Positions 6,559-14,386 of a stretch of 41,469 bases of DNA are shown here, one piece after another. Source of the stretch: Gammaproteobacteria bacterium. Its GTDB lineage: Bacteria; Pseudomonadota; Gammaproteobacteria; Chromatiales; Chromatiaceae. How positions within the stretch are numbered: position 1 is the stretch's first letter; every line of letters begins with the position of its first letter. The DNA lies in NCBI GenBank assembly GCA_030148485.1, contig JASBTJ010000003.1, positions 1-41,469 on the forward strand, given 5' to 3'. Made by a program: the position numbers and the translations under genes. A model generated the notes under the pieces. The model was not told the origin of the DNA and made no database searches. It was given only the letters and a program-made list of their open reading frames with translations.

Positions 6559-8748
6559 GTGCCACACCAGAGCGCTGATTCCGTGTCCGCCTATCCCGAG
6601 GTGAGTTCCCCCGAGACCGCCTCCGACGGCACCCGCTATCTGATCAGCGATCTGTGCCTGTACCTGGAGTCCTACCTGCCCCAGGAGCAGGTGCGCGACG
6701 TCTATCGTGCCTATTTGTTCGGCGCCGAGGCCCACGAGGGCCAGAAGCGCATGTCCGGCGAACCCTACATCTACCACCCGGTGGCGGTGGCGCGCATCCT
6801 GGCCGGCATGCGCATGGATCACAAGTGCCTGATGGCGGCGATCCTGCACGATGTCATCGAGGACACCGAGACCGCCAAGGAGCAGATCACCGAGAAGTTC
6901 GACACCGAGATTGCCGAACTGGTGGACGGGGTTTCCAAGCTCACTGCCATCAACTTCCGCTCCAAGGCCGAGGCGCAGGCGGAAAACTTTCGCAAGATGA
7001 TGCTGGCCATGACCCGGGACATCCGGGTCATCATGATCAAGCTGGCCGACCGGCTGCACAATATGCGCACCCTGGGTGTGATGCGGCCGGACAAGGCGCG
7101 ACGTATCGCCCGCGAGACCCTGGAGATCTACGCGCCCATCGCCAATCGGTTGGGTATCAACAGCATCCGCCTTGAGCTCGAAGACCTGTGCATGCAGGCC
7201 TATTGGCCGTGGCGCCACCGTATCCTGGGTGACGCCCTCAAGCGTTTGCGGGGCAACCGCCGCGAGGTGGTCGGGCAGATCGAGGAATCGCTGGCAGCAC
7301 GGTTGAAGAACGAACATTTTTCCGCCGAGATCTACGGCCGGGAAAAACATGTCTACAGCGTCTATCGCAAGATGCGCGACAAGCACCTGCCGCTGTCCGA
7401 GTTGGCCGATGTGTTCGCGTTCCGGGTGATCGTCGATTCGGTGGACACCTGTTATCGGGTGTTGGGCGTGATGCATAACCTGTACAAGCCGCGCCCGGGT
7501 CGGTTCAAGGATTACATCGCCATTCCCAAGGCCAACGGCTATCAGTCGTTGCACACGGTGCTGTTCGGGCCGCACGGCATCCCCATCGAGATCCAGATCC
7601 GCACCACCGAGATGCATCGCGTTGCCGAAGAGGGCATCGCCGCGCACTGGCAGTACAAGGTGAGCGGTGACGAGGCCCGCACTCCGGACGCTGCCGCCGA
7701 ATGGCTGCGCAACCTGCTGGAGCTGCAAAAGGGCTCCGGCGATTCCCAGGAGTTTCTGGAACACGTCAAGGTGGACCTGTATCCGGACGAGGTCTATGTG
7801 TTCACACCGCGCGGCAAGATCATGGTGCTGCCCAAGGGCGCGACCGTGATCGACTTTGCCTACGCGGTGCACTCGGACGTCGGCAACCAGTGTGTGGCGG
7901 CGCGGGTCGAGCGACGCTTGGCGCCGCTACGGACCGAGCTGTTCAACGGTCAGACGGTGGAGATCATCACCAAGCCGGATGCGCGGCCCAACCCGTCGTG
8001 GTTGAACTTTGTGGTGACCGGCAAGGCCCGCGCCAGCATCCGCAGCTACCTGAAGAACCTGGAAAGCCGCGAGGCCGAAGAGCTTGGTGCTCGGCTGTTG
8101 TCCATGGAGCTGGAGCGCCATGAACGTACCCTCGATTCCTTGACCGAGGACGAGAAGGCCGGGCTGTTGCAGGCGCTCGATTGCGCCAGTTTCGACCATC
8201 TGTTGGCCGAGATCGGGCTGGGCAACCGTATGGCCAAACTGGTGGCCCGCACGGTGGTCGGACAAGGGCCGGGGGATGCCGAATCCACACCGGGCCAGCA
8301 GGCCGGCTCACTGACCATCACCGGTACCGAGGGCATGGTGGTGGGCTTCGCCAAGTGTTGCGGGCCGATCCCGGGCGATCCGGTGGTGGCGGTATTCACT
8401 TCGGGTAAAGGTGTGGTGGTCCATCATCGCGACTGCCGTAACCTGGGGGACTTCCGCAAACACGGTCAGGCCTGGGTGGACGTGCATTGGTCGCAGGACG
8501 TGGTCGGCGAGTACGCCACCTCGGTACGGGTGGATGCCGGCAACCAACGGGGCATGCTGGCCACGGTGGCGTCGGCGATCGCGGCCGAGGGCTCCAACAT
8601 CGAGGACGTCCGCTCGGAAGAGCGCGACGGTCTCAGCTCCAGTCTGCGCTTTGTGATCGCCGTGAAGGACCGCACCCATCTGGCCCGGATCATGCGGCGG
8701 GTCAAGGCTCTGCCCACGGTGATGCGGATTTCCCGGGTCATCGGCTGA
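6559..8748 (+). CDS. spoT: Bifunctional (p)ppGpp synthetase/hydrolase
   Basis: The 729-residue RSH protein makes and degrades the alarmone (p)ppGpp. The hydrolase HD domain is intact: His73 in IYHPVAVARI, HDVIEDTE at 97-104 (His97-Asp98), and KLADRLHNMRTL at 161-172. The synthetase domain follows, with DVFAFRVIV (284-292), GRFKDYIAIPKANGYQSLH (314-332) and EIQIRTTEMHRVAEEG. A TGS domain begins at about 412 (VYVFTPRGKIMVLPKGATV), and an ACT domain closes the protein (about 655-729). Intact hydrolase residues argue for SpoT rather than RelA. The start is a GTG at 6559. It follows rpoZ and converges with the acyltransferase gene. Confidence 0.96.
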   Translation: MPHQSADSVSAYPEVSSPETASDGTRYLISDLCLYLESYLPQEQVRDVYRAYLFGAEAHEGQKRMSGEPYIYHPVAVARILAGMRMDHKCLMAAILHDVIEDTETAKEQITEKFDTEIAELVDGVSKLTAINFRSKAEAQAENFRKMMLAMTRDIRVIMIKLADRLHNMRTLGVMRPDKARRIARETLEIYAPIANRLGINSIRLELEDLCMQAYWPWRHRILGDALKRLRGNRREVVGQIEESLAARLKNEHFSAEIYGREKHVYSVYRKMRDKHLPLSELADVFAFRVIVDSVDTCYRVLGVMHNLYKPRPGRFKDYIAIPKANGYQSLHTVLFGPHGIPIEIQIRTTEMHRVAEEGIAAHWQYKVSGDEARTPDAAAEWLRNLLELQKGSGDSQEFLEHVKVDLYPDEVYVFTPRGKIMVLPKGATVIDFAYAVHSDVGNQCVAARVERRLAPLRTELFNGQTVEIITKPDARPNPSWLNFVVTGKARASIRSYLKNLESREAEELGARLLSMELERHERTLDSLTEDEKAGLLQALDCASFDHLLAEIGLGNRMAKLVARTVVGQGPGDAESTPGQQAGSLTITGTEGMVVGFAKCCGPIPGDPVVAVFTSGKGVVVHHRDCRNLGDFRKHGQAWVDVHWSQDVVGEYATSVRVDAGNQRGMLATVASAIAAEGSNIEDVRSEERDGLSSSLRFVIAVKDRTHLARIMRRVKALPTVMRISRVIG

Positions 8749-8772
8749 CACACCGCCGCTGGCCGTCGTCGG

Positions 8773-9522
8773 TCAGGCCAGGTAGCGCGCTTCCCAGCGC
8801 TTGAACTGTGCATACACGGCGTCGCAATAGCTCGCCTTGTCGTCGAAGTCCAACGGATCAAAGGCGTCGAACACATGGTAGTTGGCGCGGTTGTTGGGGC
8901 TGTTCAGAAAGTGCCAGATCTTCAGCGGCAGAATCTCATCGTTGCGCCAGTGGAACTGCCATTGGGCTTCGTAGTGGATGAACACCGGTACGATGGGAAT
9001 GCCGGTGCGCAGCGAGATGTCGAACACGCCGTGGCGGAAACGATCGTGCAGACGGATGTTCTTTACGCCACCTTCGGGGTAGAGCGCGACATTGTGGCCG
9101 TCGGCCAACGCCCGGGCGATGTCGCTGGCGGCGCGGGCACGGTCGTCCTTGTCCTCGCGCCGCACGAACAGGGTCCCGGCGGCGACCGTGATACGACCCG
9201 TAGCCCACCAGTCCTTGACCTCGATCTTGGCCAGACTGCTGACGTCGAACAGCGCGGGGATGCCGATATCCTCGAACGCGGAAGGATGGTTGGCGATCAT
9301 CAGGTAGCGGTCGGGCAGCGGCCGCGTCAGGTGTTGGTGGAGTCGCAGGTCCACGTTCAAGGCACGGACGAACTGGCGGCACCATGCGCGGAAAAGCCAA
9401 CGGTAAAGGCGGCTGTCATGTAATGGGGCAATCCAGCTCAATCCGTACAGGAAGGTCGTGAATACGGTCAGTTCCAGCCACTGCAGGGTCAACCACAGTG
9501 TGCGTAGGATCAGGTGGCTCAT
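8773..9522 (-). CDS. PlsC-type lysophospholipid acyltransferase family protein
   Basis: The 249-residue protein has an N-terminal hydrophobic stretch (about 10-33) and the motif series of glycerolipid acyltransferases. These are NHPSAFEDIG (78-87), GTLFVRREDKDDRARA (substrate-binding motif), and LYPEGGVKN. The family transfers acyl groups to lysophosphatidate or related lipids at the membrane. The classical His-x4-Asp motif reads His79-x4-Glu84, with Asp85 next; the acid is shifted by one residue or replaced. It is not certain that it is the main PlsC; it could acylate another lipid. It is read away from the fad operon, from a shared 112-base control region. Confidence 0.85.
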   Translation of the reverse strand: MSHLILRTLWLTLQWLELTVFTTFLYGLSWIAPLHDSRLYRWLFRAWCRQFVRALNVDLRLHQHLTRPLPDRYLMIANHPSAFEDIGIPALFDVSSLAKIEVKDWWATGRITVAAGTLFVRREDKDDRARAASDIARALADGHNVALYPEGGVKNIRLHDRFRHGVFDISLRTGIPIVPVFIHYEAQWQFHWRNDEILPLKIWHFLNSPNNRANYHVFDAFDPLDFDDKASYCDAVYAQFKRWEARYLA

Positions 9523-9571
9523 GTCTCAAGCCTAGCCTACCGGCGGCCGAAAAGGGCTATAAGGGCGTACT

Positions 9572-9588
9572 GCAACCAGTGGGGTTGC
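9572..9588. promoter_or_regulatory. Palindrome at the fad-operon promoter (candidate repressor site)
   Basis: GCAACC (9572-9577) and GGTTGC (9583-9588) form an inverted repeat with a 5-base spacer. It sits just ahead of a possible -10 element (TATAGT, 9598-9603), where a -35 would be expected, and within the divergent gap of the acyltransferase gene and the fad operon. The layout suits a dimeric repressor of the TetR type, such as PsrA- or FadR-like fatty-acid regulators. The identity of the protein is inference. Confidence 0.4.
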
Positions 9589-9634
9589 CGGACGGTCTAT
9601 AGTAAAAAGCAGGCTTGGTAAGGAGCGTTCGCCC

Positions 9635-10585
9635 ATGGCATCCAAAGTCGGGTGGTTTGGGCGGTTGATGGCCGAGTGGCTGACACGGGAAGGACCGCCA
9701 CCGCCAGTGCCGCCATGTGATTTCGATCGTTTGCGTCATGAATTGCGCCCAGGTGACGTGATCCTGGTGGAGGGGAGCAGCCGTATCGCCGACGTAATCG
9801 GCAAGATCACCCAAAGCCCCTGGACCCATTCGGCGCTCTACGTCGGTCGTCGCTATGACGTGGAAGACCCCGAGGTTCGTGCGCTGATTGGCGAGCACTT
9901 CGACGGCGACCCGCAGGAACAGGTGGTGATCGAGGCCCTACTGGGCAAAGGCACCATCGTCACTGCGCTATCGAGCTACGAGCAAAAACACCTACGCATC
10001 TGTCGGCCCGAAGGACTGTCTCACGGCGATGCCCAGTTGGTGATCGCCCATGCCGCCCGGCATCTGGGCTGGGATTACGACATCCGGCAGATACTGGATC
10101 TGGCGCGCTTCTTTTTTCCGTGGACCTTCCTGCCCAGGCGCTGGCGTTCCAGCCTGTTCCAGCACAATGCCGGTGACGCCACCCGCACGGTCTGTTCGAC
10201 CCTGCTTGCCGAGTCGTTCGGGGAAGTGAACTTTCCCATCCGGCCCTTCATAGATCGTGATGCCGACGGCAGCGTGCGTTTTTTCAAGCGTAATCCGCGC
10301 CTGTTCACGCCGCGGGACTTCGACTACTCGCCATACTTCAGCATCATCAAGTACCCGTTTCTGGGCGTCAGCGACCTGAGTCTGTATCGCCGTCTGCCCT
10401 GGGGGAGCGACGAGGTGCTGTACAACGACGAAGAGGACAGCTTCGTGCCGGCCGAACCGCTGGTGCCCAACGTCCCGCCCGAACCCGCGACCGCCGCGCC
10501 GGTCGCGCTGCACGACGCGAGCACAGGCAAGGGCCAGGGGGCGCAGGGCGGGCCGGTATTTTTTCGCCGATTTCGGGAGGGTTGA
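9635..10585 (+). CDS. YiiX/C92-type (permuted NlpC/P60) cysteine hydrolase
   Basis: The 316-residue protein shows the circularly permuted papain-like order, with the catalytic His first (PWTHSALYVG, His65) and the Cys later (TVCSTLLAESF, Cys187). This is typical of the YiiX/YaeF C92 family. LRPGDVILVEGSSRIADVIG (37-56) is the conserved start of the fold. These proteins are thought to cleave amide or ester bonds in lipids or peptides; the substrate is unknown. No signal peptide is evident, but RFFFPWTFLPRRW (158-170) is very hydrophobic and aromatic. The last 50 residues are low-complexity, rich in Pro, Ala and Gly. GGTAAGGAG precedes the ATG. FadE begins three bases after the stop, so it probably opens the beta-oxidation operon and may act on lipids. 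Confidence 0.82.
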   Translation: MASKVGWFGRLMAEWLTREGPPPPVPPCDFDRLRHELRPGDVILVEGSSRIADVIGKITQSPWTHSALYVGRRYDVEDPEVRALIGEHFDGDPQEQVVIEALLGKGTIVTALSSYEQKHLRICRPEGLSHGDAQLVIAHAARHLGWDYDIRQILDLARFFFPWTFLPRRWRSSLFQHNAGDATRTVCSTLLAESFGEVNFPIRPFIDRDADGSVRFFKRNPRLFTPRDFDYSPYFSIIKYPFLGVSDLSLYRRLPWGSDEVLYNDEEDSFVPAEPLVPNVPPEPATAAPVALHDASTGKGQGAQGGPVFFRRFREG

Positions 10586-10588
10586 GCT

Positions 10589-13060
10589 ATGTGGTGGATC
10601 AATCTGCTGATCGTGGTGGCGGTGGTGTGGGCGCTGGCCTACTGGGGCGGTGGCGCCGTGGCCTGGGCGAGCGCGTTGTTCGTCGGGTTGCTGTGGCTGA
10701 CGGTTGCGGCCAGCCTGTCGGCTTGGCTTCTGGTGCCGCTGTGGCTGGTGGGCGGCCTGCTGGTGGTGGCATTGGGGGTGCCGGCGGTGCGCAGTCGCTG
10801 GATAACCGGGCCGTTGCTGAAGCAGTTTCGGCGTGTGATGCCCCCCATGTCAGACACCGAACGGGAGGCCCTGGAGGCGGGCACGGTCTGGTGGGACGCG
10901 CAGTTGTTCAGTGGCCGGCCCGACTGGTCCAAACTGCTGGCCACCCCCAAGCCGAGCCTGACGGACGAGGAACGGGCGTTTCTCGACTGGCCGGTGGAGG
11001 AACTGTGCCGTCTGGCGGACGACTGGCGCATCACCCACCAGGACCGGGACCTGCCGGCGGAGGCCTGGGACTACATCAAGGCACAGCGCTTCTTCGGCAT
11101 GATCATCCCCAAACGGTACGGCGGGCTCGGCTTTTCGCCCTATGCCCATTCCCAGGTGGTGATGAAGCTGGCCAGCCGGTCGGTTACCGCGGCGGTGACG
11201 GTGATGGTGCCCAACTCGCTGGGCCCAGGCGAACTGTTGCACCGCTACGGTACCCAGGCGCAGAAGGACTATTATCTGCCGCGCCTGGCCGCCGGTGAAG
11301 AGATCCCTTGTTTCGCCCTGACCGGTCCCAACGCCGGCAGCGATGCCGGCGCCATCCCCGATCACGGCGAGGTGTGCTACGGCGACTGGCAGGGCGAACA
11401 GGTGCTTGGCGTGCGGCTCAACTGGGACAAGCGCTATATCACCCTGGGTCCGGTCGCCACCCTGATCGGTCTGGCGTTCAAGCTCTACGATCCTGACCAC
11501 CTGCTGGGCGATCAGGTGGAGCGCGGCGTGACCCTGGCGCTGGTGCCGCGCGATACGCCCGGGGTGCGGATCGGCGATCGCCATGTGCCCTTGGACATCC
11601 CGTTCCAGAATGGCCCCAACCAGGGGCAGGACGTGTTTGTTCCCCTCAGTCAGCTGATTGGCGGGGAGCAGTACATCGGCCAGGGTTGGCGCATGCTGGT
11701 GGAGTGTCTGGCCGAAGGGCGCGGCGTGTCGCTGCCGGCGCTGAGCGTCGGTGCGGGCAAGACCGCCAGTCGCTTTACCGGCGCCTATGCGGCGGTGCGC
11801 AAGCAGTTCGGCACCCGCATCGGCGACTTCGAGGGCGTGCAGGAGTCCCTGGCCCGCATTGCCGGTCTCACCTACCAGATGGACGCCGCCCGTGAGCTGA
11901 CCCTGGCCGCCCTTGGGCTGGGCGAGCGACCGTCGGTGGTATCGGCCATCGTGAAGTACCATCTGACCGAAAAGTATCGCCAGGTGATCAACGACGCCAT
12001 GGACGTGCAGGGCGGCAGCGGCATCTGTCTGGGGCCGTCAAACCTGATTGGCCGCGCCTACCAGGCGATCCCCATCGCCATCACGGTGGAGGGCGCCAAC
12101 ATCCTCACCCGCAGCATGATCATCTTCGGTCAGGGGGCGATCCGTTGTCATCCGTGGGTGCTGCGCGAGTTCGCCGCCGCCCAGGATCCGGTGCCCGAAC
12201 GGGCGCTGCAGGCCTTCGACCGGGCCCTGTTCGGTCACATCGGCTTCATTTTCCGCAATCTGGCGCGCAGCCTGTTTCTGGGGCTGACCCGTGGGCGTCT
12301 GGCCCTGGCGCCGGTCAAGGGGCCCTCACGGCGTTACTTCCAGCGCATGGCATGGATGAGCGCGGCCTTCGCGGTATGCGCCGATGCCGCCATGATCACA
12401 CTGGGGGGGGCGCTCAAGCGCAAGGAGCGGCTGTCGGCCCGGTTGGGCGACGTGTTGAGCGAGCTGTACCTGATGTCTGCGGTGCTCAAGCGCTTCGAGG
12501 ACGACGGCCGTCCCGAGGCCGATCTGCCTCTGCTACGCTGGGCCTGCGATCGTTCGCTGTATTGCATGCAGGAGAGCTTGTCCCTGCTGCTTGCGAATCT
12601 ACCGTCGCGGCCATTGGCCTGGGTGCTGCGGTTGTTCGTGTTTCCCTCCGGTCGTCCTTATACCGAGATCAGCGACCGACTCAGCGCCAGCGCGGCACGG
12701 TTGCTACTACGGCCATCGGAGGCGCGTGATCGCTTGACCCGCGGCATCTACGCACCGCTGGACGAGACCACGCGCCAGGGTCAGCTGGAAGCGGGCTTCG
12801 TGCTCAGTAGCGAGGTAGCGCCCATTGAAAAGACCCTGCGTCAGGCGCGCCGTGCCGGCGTCATCGACGGGCAGACCCGCGTGGAACTGGCCCATAGCGC
12901 CTGCCAAGCCGGATTGATCAGTGCCGAGGAACGGGACGCAGTGGCCCGTATGGATGCGCTGCGCAGCGGCATCGTCGCGGTGGATAGCTTTGCCGATTAC
13001 GGCCGCCGGGTGCTACTGGACACGGATAACGCGAAACCTTCCGCCTATGCCATCAATTAA
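10589..13060 (+). CDS. fadE: Acyl-CoA dehydrogenase, FadE type
   Basis: At 823 residues this matches the large FadE class (E. coli FadE is 814) rather than the usual ~380-residue acyl-CoA dehydrogenases. It catalyses the first, FAD-dependent oxidation of acyl-CoA in beta-oxidation. The N-terminus (residues about 2-75) is strongly hydrophobic, enough for two or three membrane segments. The dehydrogenase core holds FFGMIIPKRYGGLGFSPYAHS, CFALTGPNAGSDAGAIPD, VKYHLTEKYRQVINDAMDV and QGGSGICLGPSNLIGRAYQ. A C-terminal DUF1974-like region follows. A GGGAGG site overlaps the end of the previous gene. The thiolase gene follows after 12 bases. Confidence 0.95.
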   Translation: MWWINLLIVVAVVWALAYWGGGAVAWASALFVGLLWLTVAASLSAWLLVPLWLVGGLLVVALGVPAVRSRWITGPLLKQFRRVMPPMSDTEREALEAGTVWWDAQLFSGRPDWSKLLATPKPSLTDEERAFLDWPVEELCRLADDWRITHQDRDLPAEAWDYIKAQRFFGMIIPKRYGGLGFSPYAHSQVVMKLASRSVTAAVTVMVPNSLGPGELLHRYGTQAQKDYYLPRLAAGEEIPCFALTGPNAGSDAGAIPDHGEVCYGDWQGEQVLGVRLNWDKRYITLGPVATLIGLAFKLYDPDHLLGDQVERGVTLALVPRDTPGVRIGDRHVPLDIPFQNGPNQGQDVFVPLSQLIGGEQYIGQGWRMLVECLAEGRGVSLPALSVGAGKTASRFTGAYAAVRKQFGTRIGDFEGVQESLARIAGLTYQMDAARELTLAALGLGERPSVVSAIVKYHLTEKYRQVINDAMDVQGGSGICLGPSNLIGRAYQAIPIAITVEGANILTRSMIIFGQGAIRCHPWVLREFAAAQDPVPERALQAFDRALFGHIGFIFRNLARSLFLGLTRGRLALAPVKGPSRRYFQRMAWMSAAFAVCADAAMITLGGALKRKERLSARLGDVLSELYLMSAVLKRFEDDGRPEADLPLLRWACDRSLYCMQESLSLLLANLPSRPLAWVLRLFVFPSGRPYTEISDRLSASAARLLLRPSEARDRLTRGIYAPLDETTRQGQLEAGFVLSSEVAPIEKTLRQARRAGVIDGQTRVELAHSACQAGLISAEERDAVARMDALRSGIVAVDSFADYGRRVLLDTDNAKPSAYAIN

Positions 13061-13072
13061 CAGGATGTCTCC

Positions 13073-14386
13073 ATGAACAACCGCCGTAACCTCAAGGGCA
13101 ATGCCGTGTATGTCGTGGATGGTGCCCGTACCCCCTTCCTCAAGGCACGCGGTGGGCCTGGGCCTTTTCACGCCAGCGATCTGGCCGTCGCCGCGGCGCA
13201 GGCGGTGATGATGCGCTCGCCCGTCGATCCGCCGGAACTGGACCATGTGATCTTCGGTTGCGTCTCCAGTGGGCCGGACGAAGCCAACATCGCCAGGGTG
13301 GTGGCGCTGCGCATCGGCTGCGGCGAGCGGGTGCCGGCCTACACGGTACAGCGGAACTGCGCGTCGGGTATGCAGGCCATCGATAGCGCCGCGCTGGAGA
13401 TCGCCACGGGTCGTGCGGACCTGATCCTGGCGGGGGGTACCGAGGCGATGAGCCATCATCCGGTGTTGTGGTCCGAACCGATGGTGGCTTGGCTCGGTGC
13501 CTGGTCCGCGGCGCGTAGCTTCGGCGAACGTATGAAGGTACTGGGGCGGATACGCCCGGGGCTGCTCAAGCCGGTGATCGGGCTGCTGCGGGGCTTGACC
13601 GATCCGGTGGTGGGCTTGTCCATGGGACAGACCGCGGAAAACCTGGCAACCCGTTTCGACATCAGCCGTGGCGCCATGGATGCCTACGCGGTGCGCAGCC
13701 ACCAACGGCTGGCGGCGGCCATCGAGGAAGGGCGGTTGGACGAGGTGGTCGCCCTGTTCGATGCCAAGGGTAATGCCTATCGCAGCGACGATGGTGTCCG
13801 GCCGGATTCCTCACCGGACAAGCTGGCGCGCCTGAAGCCGGTGTTCGACCGACCGGACGGACGTGTCACCGCCGGCAACAGCGCCCAGATCACCGACGGC
13901 GCGGCCTGCCTGCTGCTGGCATCGGACAAGGCGGTGGAGCGCCATGGGTTGACCGTGCTGGGTCGGGTGGTGGACACCGAATGGGCGGGGCTGGACCCGG
14001 CGCAGATGGGCCTGGGGCCGGTGCATGCCATGGCGCCGTTGATGAAGCGCCATCGCCTGGCCACCGAGGACATCGACTTCTGGGAAATCAACGAGGCGTT
14101 TGCCGCGCAGGTCCTGGCCTGTGAGATCGCCTGGTCGGACGACGCCTACTGCCGCGAACAACTCGGCCTGAGCGGCGCCATGGCACCGATCCCGGGTGAT
14201 CGTCTGAACGTGGACGGTGGCGGCATCAGCCTGGGTCACCCGGTGGGCGCCAGCGGCGCGCGTATCGTGTTGCATGTGCTCAAGGTGTTGCAACAACAAG
14301 GGGGGCGGCGCGGCATGGCCAGCCTGTGCATCGGCGGTGGCCAGGGTGGCGCCGTACTGGTTGAAACCGTGGAGACCGGGGCATGA
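13073..14386 (+). CDS. fadI: Acetyl-CoA C-acyltransferase (thiolase), FadI type
   Basis: Thiolase cleaves 3-ketoacyl-CoA to acetyl-CoA and a shortened acyl-CoA, the last beta-oxidation step. The 437-residue length fits FadI better than FadA (about 390). The acyl-accepting Cys96 lies in VQRNCASGMQAIDSA; INEAFAAQVLA, GGGISLGHPVGASGARIV (catalytic His) and LCIGGGQGGAVLVE (second catalytic Cys) close the active site. The last four bases overlap the start of the bifunctional partner gene, the usual fadIJ coupling, which suggests a complex of the two products. Confidence 0.94.
   Translation: MNNRRNLKGNAVYVVDGARTPFLKARGGPGPFHASDLAVAAAQAVMMRSPVDPPELDHVIFGCVSSGPDEANIARVVALRIGCGERVPAYTVQRNCASGMQAIDSAALEIATGRADLILAGGTEAMSHHPVLWSEPMVAWLGAWSAARSFGERMKVLGRIRPGLLKPVIGLLRGLTDPVVGLSMGQTAENLATRFDISRGAMDAYAVRSHQRLAAAIEEGRLDEVVALFDAKGNAYRSDDGVRPDSSPDKLARLKPVFDRPDGRVTAGNSAQITDGAACLLLASDKAVERHGLTVLGRVVDTEWAGLDPAQMGLGPVHAMAPLMKRHRLATEDIDFWEINEAFAAQVLACEIAWSDDAYCREQLGLSGAMAPIPGDRLNVDGGGISLGHPVGASGARIVLHVLKVLQQQGGRRGMASLCIGGGQGGAVLVETVETGA

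Noticed and set aside
6541-7872. Leftward open frame of 443 codons opposite spoT
   Set aside because: It is antisense to an intact SpoT gene, with no motif of its own.
10850-11962. Leftward open frame of 370 codons opposite fadE
   Set aside because: It is antisense to the clear acyl-CoA dehydrogenase core.
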